Part shown: piece after piece, positions 35,340 through 46,289 of the stretch
How the letters are laid out: every line of letters starts with the position of its first letter
Numbering within the stretch: position 1 is the stretch's first letter
Assembly: GCA_963995505.1 (NCBI GenBank)
Contig: OZ023196.1
Location: 15,063,106-15,127,105, forward strand
From: Hypericum androsaemum
Taxonomy: Eukaryota > Streptophyta > Magnoliopsida > Malpighiales > Hypericaceae
Length of the DNA: 64,000 bases
Reading direction: 5' to 3'
Program-made: the position numbers and the translations under genes
The notes under the pieces: generated by a model
What the model was told of the DNA's origin: nothing
The model's database searches: none
What the model saw: the letters and a program-made list of their open reading frames with translations, nothing else

Positions 35340-35810
35340 GGAATAACCATAGTTTTAAAAAACGTGGTCGGACCGCGAATCACCCAAGAAAGTATGTCAT
35401 TTTGCAGTGTTTATATAGCCTCTAGTCTGACCACCCAAAATTCGGTCGGACTAGATAGTTTGCACTGATTTTTGACTTAGACCACCTGGTCTGACAAGAT
35501 TTTATTCAAATCAGCAAAAATTAAAAAAAAATCTAAATCAGCAAAAATTAAAACAAAAAAGTCGTATCATATGCTCGATTTCTCTAAGTCAACAAAGGAA
35601 AATTGAACTTTATATGTTATAAATTAGTTGATATTTATAAAATGTGAATTTTGAATCCTATATTTCGACTATTTGGTCTACATATTATTCGAATAATAGT
35701 AAAAAAATTAATTAAAAAGTGTACAGTCCGACCGATCGGACCGGACGAACTGGAAAATATACCAAATCTGGGTCGTACCAAAATTCGTATTTTAAAACTA
35801 TGGGAATAAT
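35340..35810. mobile_element. hAT-type MITE, 455 bp
   Basis: The body is 35348-35802. Terminal inverted repeats start CATAGTTTTAAAA. The flanking 8-mers are GGAATAAC (35340-35347) and GGAATAAT (35803-35810), one mismatch, as expected for hAT insertions. The inside has GGTCGGACCG-like and CGGTCGGAC-like repeats and no coding sequence. Confidence 0.8.
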
Positions 35811-36329
35811 TTGATGTTTAACGAGATGTTGCCGTATTCCCAATGAATCATGCAAATGTCAAGATTCCCAATGCTCTTCAAGCATTTCGGGAGGCAGCAA
35901 AGGGAAACAACAAATCAAAGTTTCATGATCCCCCGTGATGCTGGTGTTTTTTTTTGCCTGGGGTTGCCGGACCTTTCTGTTCAGGTTAGATTGGTGTAAT
36001 TAGGGGCATATCTTTGATTAGGTCATCTTGGTATATTTAGTGGGGGCATTTTCGACAATGTATGTAGATAATTCTTATCATTGTTATGGCAATGATATGT
36101 GTTTATCTTATACTTTGAGGTACCTGACTCGAACTACGGATGATGTAATTATTATTTTGGGAGATTTTTGAAGAGTAATAATATTCTATTTATAAAAAAA
36201 AAATCTCGCCATATTCCAATATAGGTCATTAAATGTGTACTTTCATGATGTAGATGTACATATTTTCATGGTGATAGTCACAGGGAGATATTGGTTTTGG
36301 TCGGTGAATACTAAAACGATTGCAATTAA

Positions 36330-36635
36330 CCACGGCCCAAATGCCTCGTGGGCCGGTCCTTTCATGACCGAGTAAAGCCCAGAGAGGCTCGTAACTGGTT
36401 GGATTTGATGTCTGGTAAGATGTTCCGCGATGTCTCTTGGCCTTCCGTGACAGATTTGAGCCTATGTCTGGTTTTTATTCCAAGGTTGTACTATTAATTA
36501 AATTATAAATATATTTGATTGTATATAAAAAAAACTCGATTTTATATGACTGACTGATTTTTATTTAATTTTCAGCTCTATATAATACACATTATATCAG
36601 AATGTGTAGTGTCATCTCGTATTAAATTAATAATG
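36330..36635 (+). repeat. Left member of a diverged direct repeat around the inhibitor gene
   Basis: It shares, in the same order, with 38598-38850: CACGGCCCAAA/CGTGGCCCAAA, GTAAAGCCCAGA, AGGTTGTACT, ACTCGATTTTATATG/ACTCGGTTTTATATG and an ATTCAATTTTTCATCTC-like segment. The spacing is about 2.27 kb. Confidence 0.6.
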
Positions 36636-37148
36636 CTATGAATTTGACATGCTATACGTATCGTGCTGTCTTAATTTTGATAGTTCACCGTATTAAGTTT
36701 AATGATCAGAAGTTGGCAGGTCTTAAGATCATATAGATCCAGATTGAAATTAATTAATATGCACCTTTGATCTCCCTCACCATCTACCTGAAGTTAATAA
36801 TAATCCCCTTTAGTCTTCCTCACCACCTACTTGAAGCATGAATCTAACATTTGCAAAAACATGCACTGATATTCAGACACCTAAAGACGACTAATCCAAA
36901 TTGCAACAATGTACAATCTCAAATAGTAGTAAAGTATCTTTACGATATTTTAACTCTGATGCATTCAATGTTATAGAAAGATTAGTTCTAAAGCTTTGAT
37001 GGCACTCAACTAGGTAACTTAATTTGTTCTAAAACTAACCAGGTAACTTAATTTGTTCTAAAGCTAGTTAATTGTTCAATGAACAGCCCCAACCGGTCAC
37101 ACACAAAGTAGTTTTCTTACCCAAAAAAAAAACCAACGTCTTTCCTCC

Positions 37149-37157
37149 CTATAAATA
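37149..37157 (+). promoter_or_regulatory. TATA box of the inhibitor gene
   Basis: CTATAAATA lies 88 bases upstream of the ATG, at a distance fitting a leader of about 60 bases. Confidence 0.7.
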
Positions 37158-37220
37158 CAACCACACACTCATACAAATCCATATCACATCAACAACATAG
37201 GCAGAGATAGAGAGAGAAAG

Positions 37221-37237
37221 AAACCCTAACCCTAACC
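37221..37237 (+). promoter_or_regulatory. Telo-box-like sequence in the 5' leader
   Basis: AAACCCTAACCCTAACC ends seven bases before the ATG. AAACCCTAA is the plant telo-box, known in promoters and leaders of growth-related genes. Its role here is inferred. Confidence 0.5.
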
Positions 37238-37244
37238 ATTTCCA

Positions 37245-37787
37245 ATGGATTCTCGTAGCATGGTCAATCTAATCGTCGCAACCCTTTTGTCTGCCCTCAT
37301 CCTAAGCGCTGAAACCGACGCCATTAATGGAGTCCCGGTGCAGAAACTAATAGACGACGTGTGCAAGAACATCGCAAGCGGCGGCTACAAGTCGTGTCTG
37401 GCCATCTTGACCCAGAATCCCAACATATCCAAAGCCACCGACGCGGAATCTCTCGCCAAAATCGCCCTCGAAGCAGTCAGCAAGCAGTCGAACAATATGC
37501 TGGCGTTCCTTGCCCTAACCATAAAGTCGCATCCCGAAGCAGCCAAGCCACTCGGAGAATGCGTCGCGAGGTTTAACGATACGAAGAGGGAGTTGATCCT
37601 CTTCCACGAGGACTTGAAGGAAGGACTCGCTTCCTTGGACATCCACTATGCCCTTGATAGCGTCGTGGCTTGCCAGACCGTCTTGGCCGACGCGAAGGTC
37701 AACATTCCCGGAGTTGGTGCCATGATCTTCAAGTGGACCACCTTGTTCAACCCTGCTTATGCTGCCGTTCTCGTGGCCGAGGGCTGA
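37245..37787 (+). CDS. Pectin methylesterase / invertase inhibitor (PMEI family)
   Basis: Small secreted protein of 180 residues, a usual length for the family, with no intron. The first 25 residues form a signal peptide (hydrophobic VNLIVATLLSALILSA, then ETDA). The mature domain has the four conserved cysteines in two pairs (DDVCKNI, YKSCLAI, LGECVAR, VACQTVL). Members block either pectin methylesterase in the cell wall or acid invertase; the sequence alone does not say which. The TATA box and a purine-rich leader sit in normal positions. The PME gene 3.7 kb downstream could encode a target, but that is only proximity. No defect is seen. Confidence 0.9.
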   Translation: MDSRSMVNLIVATLLSALILSAETDAINGVPVQKLIDDVCKNIASGGYKSCLAILTQNPNISKATDAESLAKIALEAVSKQSNNMLAFLALTIKSHPEAAKPLGECVARFNDTKRELILFHEDLKEGLASLDIHYALDSVVACQTVLADAKVNIPGVGAMIFKWTTLFNPAYAAVLVAEG

Positions 37788-38597
37788 AGATTTTGTTTCT
37801 CATGGGATTATATATAGACATGAACACAGTTTTTGGGTTCGAAAATTAGATACACATTTCGGTTTTATGGTATGTCTTTTTGAATGCTCAACAAATATTT
37901 CTGATTTTTCGACTCATATGGATTGACTATATATTTTTTGTTTAATCTCGGTCGTATTGTCTTATAATTATGATGTCACTAAGAAAGTGTGCTTAGCCTT
38001 TTCGAATTTGTTCTTCTTTCATGTACACTACACGAAACGAATTTATGTCGACGTTTATAAAAAGCCTACAAGCCAAATAATATCAAAAATATTTACTGTC
38101 CTTTTTAGATATTCGATTTTGAACAAAATCTCTTAATTTTCCGACGTTTAGTTTAAAGACGGAAATTGCTCTTTTTTTGTTGGATCTATACACACAATTA
38201 TGGCAACACCTGAGGGCTACAAACGGATGATTCTGTGCTGCAAACAGCAGGATACACAGCACGTCCGTGGCGGATGGCCGGTCGGCCTGTTTGTCCGTCG
38301 AGCATATTAAAATTTGTTAGAGAAGATTTTGATATCTAATAAAATTTCACGATTCTTCATTAGACTCGATAAATTTCTGGATATTGAGTACTGATTTGAT
38401 CCTACCCGTGTATTTGAGATGATAGTCATGACGTATTTTAGTTTTGTAGCCGCACGTCAATTGTTTTAAAAAATATATTGTTTCGAATATTTTGACCATT
38501 TTTCGAGATGCAATTGTGAAAATGCAAAAAAAATAAATTTACGAGATTTTTTCATCTAAACGGTCTACAATTTTGATAGAAAAAGTGACGAAGACAG

Positions 38598-38850
38598 TTA
38601 TAACCGTGGCCCAAAATTTGGTGGGCCCATCCTCTTACAACTAAGTAAAGCCCAGATAGGCGACAGCCGACAGGGCAAGACGACTGGTTTTTGAATTATT
38701 TTTTGAGTTAAAATATTCCGAGGTTGTACTTTTAGAAACATAATAAATACAGTTGACTGTATAAAAAAACTCGGTTTTATATGTCTTGTCTTTATTCAAT
38801 TTTTCATCTCTATTAATCTACATGGTTATGTTAGAATTTCATATTAAACA
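38598..38850 (+). repeat. Right member of the diverged direct repeat around the inhibitor gene
   Basis: Partner of 36330-36635. It may be a relic of a tandem duplication that once included the inhibitor gene, or a second copy of an unknown transposon. Confidence 0.55.
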
Positions 38851-41300
38851 CAAAATATATTTGATTTTCACACTTATAAATTGAAGTCAATATTATTTTC
38901 CGTACTTATGAAGGGTCGTACGAATACAATAGATCACAAGATCAATCCATTACTTATTAAAAAAAAGAGATCAATCCACTATGAAACTATCCTAATATTT
39001 TTATATCAAGAGAATGTATAAACACATAAAACTTGGGCCTAATTTTCTTCATATAAGTTAACCACACACATAAAAGTCAGGAAAAAAGTTGGTTGGCGGG
39101 GGAAAACGATCGAACGAATTTCTGGTTTATAGATGTCAGGGGATCGACAATAATTGCCGGAATCAATGGAAAACATCTTGGTCGTTCTTATTGCTTTTAT
39201 GACATGTTCACAAGAATCATAACCCACAACTTCACGCAAACTGAGTAAGAATCTTATGAAGTTCTTATCTCGTTTCGTTGACTTTCAAATTTATTAAATA
39301 TACCACCTACTTAATGATAAATTAAGTATTCGTCCAAACTACTTAAATTAACTGGTAAGAAAATTGTTATAGTTTAAATAACATGTCTCGAGTTCAAATC
39401 TTTATAAACACAACGATGTTAATTATTTAATTGAATAGCGTTGCTCCTTTTCAAAATTTCTACCGGACTTGAATCTGAATACTAGATATTAACTAAAAAA
39501 AATAAGTTTTCCTCTCACATGCCCCCTTCCCTCCCTCCTTCCTCCACCACCCCGCAAAAAAAAAAAGCAAGAACGGTGGATATTCTGGGCTTAATCAATC
39601 AAGAATATAAGCTAAGCCTGCAAGCAAAGATGGTAATTGATGGATACATAAGAAGCACAAATGCATCATACAATTATGATATTTTGACAAAGACCAAGTA
39701 TTTGCTCTTCTTTGTGAAATTTTAGGAATCGAAAAACATAAAAACTCTCGAATAAAATAGAACGAGATAATATTTTAAATCATTTTTTTCGGAAATAGTA
39801 AGATCTTTGGTCCAAGAAGAAAGGGCTGATTCAAGAGAACAAGCAGAGCCAAATCTTCCTCATGTAAAAATATATAACCGGCCTAGGAGGTCCACGGTTC
39901 AAGCTCTAATAGTGTCATGGTGTAAAAAATTTACCTTTCACAAAAATAAATATGTAACATGATTTATTTAGATTGAGAAATTTATACACTTTTATGAAAC
40001 CATGTGCTAGGCTCAAGTTCTTAGTCAATCATATTTTTTATTAGACAATCATGTCAATACTTGGTAAGAAGAGCTTTGCTATAATTTGAGTTATATTTGT
40101 CTCAAATTTTAATTAGTCGGCTCAATAGGTATCCAAAATATCATACCTTAATTAGTCGACTCAATAGGTAACCAAAATATTAGACGATTTAAAAAAAATT
40201 ATTTTGATGGTTAATGTTGAAGGTACAAGTGCTTGAGCTCTCTCACTGTATACCAAATACAATGGATAACCATCTTTTTTTAATCAACTGAAGATATATA
40301 TCACGAATGCTTACCTTTAACCGGATTATGAGAGAATGTTGGGAAACCAAACTGGAATTTTAAATTGGTCTTGATCCAATAAAAGATTTAGCCCGCTTCT
40401 TTATACTATTAATGAAATGAGGGAGGTTGATTTTATTATTCCGACGCGGTTCTTCTCTATCAGAATTAAACAAAGTCAATCTTTGCCTCTTTCTAGCTAA
40501 GGGAGATCTCAACTCTCTCCAATTATTTTAGCATAATTGCTTAAGTACAATAATGCAATAAGCTTTGACTTTTCCCCATGATTTCATTACAATTACTAAG
40601 AATTTCGATTTCAGAAAAAAGAATTCCATTGACACTTCGGTTTGCATTTCGAATAATCTTGTCTCTACATACAATGAACTCGAACCAACATCATTAAAGA
40701 GGGCTAATTGCAATAGAAATGTTCAAGGTCTCGGATTATATATGTAATACAAATAGTGGAGCGTAGAATTAAGCTTCGTTAATACTTGGACACTCTTTCC
40801 TTCCATTGATTTTTTTCCATTGATTTTTTTCCATTGAATTTTGATGCGACAGAATTTCAAAAAAAACTTGTGGCTGAAGCTTCGTTCATATGTGCGAATT
40901 CTTCATTGTATATTTGTACATATTTTATTACCATTAATAAAATTTACCTTCTAAAAAAATCTAACCAACAAGTACTTAAGATCAATTGATGAGAGAGTTA
41001 TTCTAACTAACTGAGAGGTTTCGAGTTCGAACATTGAGAAAAATTCTAACGTTAAATATTTCTTAAGAGAGCTTGATACATTTCAAAAATCTTACCAGTT
41101 CGAATCCGTAATATTCAATCTATTGGGTTTCCAAAAATTAGGTGGTATAAAACAAAAACAATGTATACTCTATAAATCAATCATTTTTTCATTTGAAAAA
41201 TAATTTCTCCACCAGAAAAATTTCTGTTCATAGCCTCTATAATATGTTTCCTCCTAACAACATGAGAGGCACTCCAGCTTGGTGAATATATATAAACTGG
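38851..41300. other. AT-rich intergenic region
   Basis: It contains the SINE-like copy at 39871, a short tandem repeat at about 40105-40185 (AATTAGTCGACTCAATAGGT type, two units) and three CCATTGATTTTTTT-type units near 40803-40840. No gene is recognised. Confidence 0.5.
39871..39950 (+). mobile_element. SINE-like element, family 1 copy d
   Basis: It contains CGGCCTAGGAGGTCCACGGT, TTCAAGCTC (B-box-like), then TGGTGTAAAAAATTTACCTT. The A- and B-box-like parts are closer together than in the other copies, so it may carry a deletion. Confidence 0.45.
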
Positions 41301-41353
41301 TGCCTAGCACGTAGCACCGCGTTTCTACATAAAATATTTTCCAATCTAAGCTT

Positions 41354-41363
41354 CTATATATAC
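41354..41363 (+). promoter_or_regulatory. TATA box of the pectin methylesterase gene
   Basis: CTATATATAC lies 84 bases upstream of the ATG, followed by a leader rich in CAA and CCA. Confidence 0.65.
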
Positions 41364-41437
41364 AAAACCAAACTCACCCAACCACCACCACAACAACAAC
41401 ATCAATCAACACATAGACAAACACAAAGGCCATTGCC

Positions 41438-43254
41438 ATGTCTGCTACAAATTCTTACGGGAAAGTTGACGAGGCCGAGCAGGCGAGGCTCGTGGCTCGT
41501 CGGACGACGAGGAGGAAGATCGCAGTCATAGCCATTGCATCGGTACTGCTAGTTGCGATTGTGGTGGGGGCAGTGGTGGGAACACGCGCCGGTGGGGGCA
41601 ATTCCAGCGGCAAAAGTGGGAAATCCAAGTCTCTTTCCACTTCGGTCAAGGCAGTTTGTGATGTTACATTGTACAAGGACTCTTGTTACAGCAGCATTGC
41701 ACCTAGAGCGAATCCTGACCATCTCGAACCCGAGAATCTCTTCGGGATTTCCATCGAGGTGGCCCTCGAAGAGCTTTCCAAGGCCTCCTCGTACTTCTCC
41801 CCGAGCGGGGAAGCATACCACGGAGCCAATGACAATATGACCCTGGCAGCCCTTCAGGATTGTCAGGATCTTCTCGGATTGGCCATTGACCACCTCAATA
41901 GCTCCTTGTCCACGGCAGGGACATCCCTGTTTAGTGCCTTGGATGATCTCCGGAGCTGGCTAAGTACCGCGGGGACTTGCCACGAGACCTGTATCGACGG
42001 GATCCTCGAAGCGAATTCTAGCATCACCGCTGAGGTTTACCTCAGGAACTCCACCGAGCTGACCAGCAACGCCCTTGCCATTGTCACATGGCTTCAGAAA
42101 GTGGCTAGCTCGGTTAATCTCGGGAGGCGGCTCCTAATGAGCGACGATGGAGCGAGCAACAGCGATGGAATGCCACATTGGTTGAGACCAAGCGACAGGA
42201 AGCTCCTGCAGAGCACTACTGATGTAAGGAAGACCGCGGACTTCGTGGTGGCTAAGGATGGTTCGGGAAAGTATAAGACAATTTCTGCTGCTCTTAAGGC
42301 TGTTCCTGACAAGAGCAAAACGAGGCATGTGATCTATGTGAAGAAAGGCGTCTACAATGAGAATGTTCGCGTCGAGAAGTCGAAGTGGAATGTCCTGATC
42401 GTAGGAGATGGAATGTCATTGACAATAGTTACGGGAAACAAGAACGTTGTTGATGGAACTCCAACCTTCCAGTCTGCAACTTTTGGTATGATTCATTACA
42501 AATTGTCCTAAAAACTTTCTCATCTTTGTGACCGACGATCTTACAATTCGTGTTTCTATGTATGTATTCTGCAGCTGTGTTCGGACAAGGGTTCATAGCC
42601 AGAGACATCGGGTTCAAGAACACGGCAGGTGCGATCAAGCACCAGGCTGTGGCCCTGATGTCGACGGGAGACCTATCCGTGTTCTACAGGTGCAGCATGG
42701 ACGCGTTCCAGGACACGCTCTACGCGCATTCGAACAGGCAGTTCTACCGCGAATGCAACATCCTCGGGACAGTCGATTTCATCTTCGGAAACTCTGCAGT
42801 TGTCATCCAAAACTGCAACATCCTGCCAAGGAAGCCAATGCAGGGCCAGCAGAACACGATGACAGCCCAGGGGAAGGTCGATCAGAACCAAAACACGGGG
42901 ATCGCGATCCAAAACTGCACGATCTGGCCCTACGAAAACCTGACAGGAGTCAAAACATACCTCGGACGGCCCTGGAAGAACTACTCCACAACAGTCATCA
43001 TGGGATCCACAATGGGAAGCTTGATCTCTCCGGATGGCTGGTTGCCTTGGGTTGGAACCACAGCTCCAAGTACCATATTCTACGCAGAGTATCAGAATTC
43101 GGGTCCCGGAGCTTCAACCAAGAACAGGGTCAAATGGAAGGGACTCAAGCTGGGGCTTACTGCCAAACAGGTGACCCAGTTCACAGTGAAGCCATTTATT
43201 CAAGGAGATAAGTGGATTCCAGGGTATGGAATTGGAGTTAATTATGGTCTCTAG
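41438..43254 (+). CDS. Type-I pectin methylesterase (PMEI pro-region plus PME domain)
   Basis: Enzyme that removes methyl esters from homogalacturonan in the cell wall. Two exons, 41438-42485 and 42575-43254 (phase-1 junction, 89-bp GT-AG intron), give 575 residues. An N-terminal membrane anchor (KIAVIAIASVLLVAIVVGAV) is followed by the inhibitor-like pro-region. Two subtilase-type processing sites, GRRLLMSD and DRKLLQST, precede the mature enzyme, which starts near TTDVRKTADFVVAKDGSGKY. The catalytic region is intact: the DAFQDTLYAH and TVDFIFGNSA aspartates and LGRPWK arginine are present, as is the glutamine segment GQQNTMTAQG. The pro-region normally keeps the enzyme inactive until it is cut off in the Golgi. 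Start and end are clear. Confidence 0.95.
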
Positions 43255-43501
43255 AGGTAGAGAAAAGCTTCCATTGTTTGATTTCTGCTTCATCTGTTTC
43301 TCTGTTTTTTTATATCCTTTTTCTTTTATTGGAAATTGTGTTCTATAACCAATCCAATTTTCTATACACATGATACATCTTAACATTGTAAGCATCACAT
43401 TTTATTGATTTGTAAGTGAAGCTTGAAATGAGAATAAAAATTCTGCTATTGATCAAAAAGTTGTCCGACTTGGATGTGTATACATCATTGGTTAGTTTAC
43501 G

Positions 43502-43530
43502 AGTCTTTTTTTTATCTTTTTTTTTCACAA
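43502..43530 (-). other. A-rich tract downstream of the RPP0 copy
   Basis: On the minus strand GTGAAAAAAAAAGAT is followed by a second A-run. It lies about 120 bases past the end of the broken RPP0 frame, where a decayed retrotransposed poly(A) tail would be expected. Confidence 0.4.
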
Positions 43531-43650
43531 GTAAATCTCCAACATAACTATAATAAACATAACAAAGTGATTCAGGAAAACAAATCATCCTGAAGCAACA
43601 TAACAGAAGTTCGACAATTATTGATTATATGGCGAAAGATAAGATTAAAC

Positions 43651-44532
43651 TTAGTCGAATAGGATGTCTTCGTCAGACTCCTCTGCAGGCTCTTGTTTCT
43701 TCTCCTCAGCAGCAGGAGCGGCCGGCAGCGGCGGCGACGGGAGCAGCAGCCACAGCGAACTTGCTAGGATCCTCAAGGAAGTCCATGACTTTGTCTGCCA
43801 GAGGGAACGAGTAGTCAGATGCAATAGCAACGGATAAGGCGTTCTTGTATGCATTGATGAGGAGCAAGTGAGGCGCAGCAGCCAGGGTCGGGTAAGAAAC
43901 AGCAAGAGACAATGAGGTGACCATTGAGACACCAGTAGCAAACTTCAACATCAGATCATACTCAGTCAGATCAAGCACCTCGGGGCTGAACACAGAGCCA
44001 TTATCGTAAACTTGGAGGATTACGAGACCATAAGAGAATGGCCTGATTCCAAGCTTAGCAAGCAGTGCAGCCTTCTTGATAAGGTCCACGGGGGTGATAA
44101 TTTCGACAGTACCCTTGGTCGGGATGTTCAGCACCTGGAAGAAAGAGGTCTGCGAGACCTGTGTTGCCAGGAGGGACAACGACATCAATTGGTGCAACTA
44201 GACCAACACGAGCAGGAGCCCCAACCTTGTACTTGGCGACCTCCTCACTGACTTCCTTCAATAAGCCCCACATTCCCCTGGAGGAGGGGGATGAGGTTGA
44301 GGATGGCCTTGTTGCCCGTCTTCTCCGAGTGTATCCTAATAGTCCTCTTCATCATAGTGTTCTTCCCCATCATCACGACCGAGTGCCCACGGAGACCACT
44401 CCGGATGTTCTGGAGCTGGTTGGACCCCACGTTGTCCGCAGCCGCGATCAGCACCTGGCTGTACTCGTCCAGGAACTTGCACAGCCTCGCGTCGTACGCG
44501 ATCTTCTTCTCCGCCTTCGACAGCTTCCCCAT
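43651..44532 (-). pseudogene. RPP0: 60S acidic ribosomal protein P0 (uL10), broken intronless copy
   Basis: The sequence follows RPP0 from start ([20 protein letters not shown]) to a PAEESDEDILFD-like end, but in three reading frames. Losses against the normal protein include bases after QGNVGLI (frame lost), after PPGNTGL (frame lost), small in-frame gaps at PTK/GTVEI and [12 protein letters not shown], and another frame change after PVAAAAG before EEKKQEPAEESD. The normal C-terminal MGF-S-LFD is shortened. No intron interrupts it, which suggests a processed pseudogene. Frame losses lie near 44252, 44155 and 43715. The functional protein is the ribosomal stalk base; this copy cannot make it. 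Confidence 0.9.
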
Positions 44533-44640
44533 CTCGTATTCTTATTCTAAGCTAACTGATCTAAGGAAATAAAAATATATGCAAAACCCCATCTCGTATT
44601 CTAATTCTAAACTAACTGATCTAAGGAAATAAAAATATCC
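44531..44640. repeat. Tandem duplication of about 58 bp at the RPP0 copy start
   Basis: A segment starting CCCATCTCGTATTCT and containing CTAACTGATCTAAGGAAATA occurs at about 44529-44579 and 44587-44638 with few differences. It covers the start codon complement and leader of the RPP0 copy. Confidence 0.8.
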
Positions 44641-45875
44641 CAGGGCCAAGACCAAGCGGCGAGGCTTGGTCAAGGCGAAAGAGGAAGAAGATGGGCGAGT
44701 TTTTACTATCTTAAACAGCTAATTTAAAGTCGAATACAATATTTGGTGTTTGCAATATGCCAACCTGGCTAAAGTTGACTTTGACGGTTGTTAACACCTT
44801 GCAATACATAGAATCATTCACTTTAAAAAACCCAAATTTCTTTTATTTTTTTTCTAAATGTTCCTATATTTGTTTTTACAGATTTTTTTATACACGTAAA
44901 ATATTATTATCTATCAAAAGGCTATGTCAATGTGCACAAGTGCACTACGCCTTTCGTGCCGTTCAGCACTTCAAGTCTTCTAAAAATGGCTAGAAAAATT
45001 TACTATCTAAAAAATATATGCTAACTAGATAGGAAAGTTCTATAGCATACATCTCCTAAACCTCAGCATTACATTGTTCAATTATTTTTTCCCAATCCAC
45101 CTTGAGGAATTCCGAGGCATCCCATCCCATAGAGAAAATAATTTTTTCACTATAAACTTCGTCTCCGAATAAGATTTGTCCAACCTCTCTTGGTATGCCT
45201 TGTGCTCAAATGCTCGGGCTTCTTTCCAAATTTCTTTCAGGGACCGGATGAAACCCTCTTTGGCCTTAAGACTTTTTGGGCCTGGTACTTCTCCTTGGGG
45301 TCCATGCACCAAGTCCAATGCCTTCATTTTCTTCTTTCTTGTTTAAATTGGCCTCCAAATCCTTCACAACCTTAAGTTAGGCCGAGTCTCCACTTAAACC
45401 TTCAAAATTGGGCCCATCCTGAGACTTCTCTTCCCAACCTTTCTCACCCATTTGAGTAGTACTCTGGCCCATTTTCACATGTTCTTCAGTTGCTTATTTT
45501 TATAGTGATATTGAGCTTCAACATGTAAAACTGTTTGATTTGATTCCAATTAGAAAAAGAGAGAATAATACTACTCCCGTGAAGTGCTTCAACGATCAAG
45601 AATAATGTTCAAATTAATAGCCATTCTACTCTCCCATTAATATTTGTTTCGATTACATAGTTTTTGTTCCTATTGTTCTTGAACTTGACATCACACACCT
45701 TGTTTCAAGTGTGCTTTCAATCGGTTTGAACCAAATTTATGTTCTATCTGGCTAGGCCAAATTGTTTTTGTTTATTTTTGTAAATCCTAAAAAAAATCCA
45801 GCTCGAAACTATAAAATCTCCTGTCAAATTATTAATTGATACGTGATTCGACTAGAAAAAAAGTTTAGTACCCAT

Positions 45876-45943
<68 letters not shown>

Positions 45944-46289
45944 TTAGTGACTCAATGCTCTAATCTAATCACCACATTTTCATAAATGGGCCCAGAGCAA
46001 TTGAGGTGTAGAGAAATAAAGTCCGAACAAAATAAAGGTTAAAAAATTCTCGAAAAATAGTTAAATTTGTGAGTGTTCAGATAGTAAAGTGTTTTCGAGA
46101 AAAACAAAACAAAGGTCGATAATACCTGATGCAAAGGGAGTTAATTGAGAAAATTTTAGAATTTTATCTTTTAACATGCTATACAAGAATTCAATTTTAT
46201 TCAAGTGAGAAATAAAAAGTGTTAGGGATAAGCATGGAGGCCCGCCCCTCGTACAAACGGATCCTAAAATTTTTATTTTAGAATACTAA
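44641..46289. other. Intergenic region with a possible LINE ORF1 relic
   Basis: On the minus strand at about 45083-45480 there is weak similarity in style to the end of a plant LINE ORF1 (GLGAWTPRRSTRPKKS in one frame, an Arg/Lys-rich frame beside it). It is broken and I hold it at low confidence. A microsatellite (A-run then AT repeats) lies at 45876-45941. Nothing else is recognised. Confidence 0.35.
45876..45941. repeat. A-run plus (AT)n microsatellite
   Basis: About 17 A followed by roughly 24 AT dinucleotides. Confidence 0.95.

Noticed and set aside
37221..37237. Interstitial telomere
   Set aside because: Only about two and a half CCCTAAA-type units; a telo-box is the simpler reading.
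42528..43211. 227-codon plus-strand frame over the PME second exon
   Set aside because: Only the other frame (from 42575) continues the pectin methylesterase protein; this is a shadow.
37245..43254. Inhibitor and esterase genes as a co-regulated cluster
   Set aside because: They are 3.7 kb apart with separate promoters; adjacency alone is not evidence.
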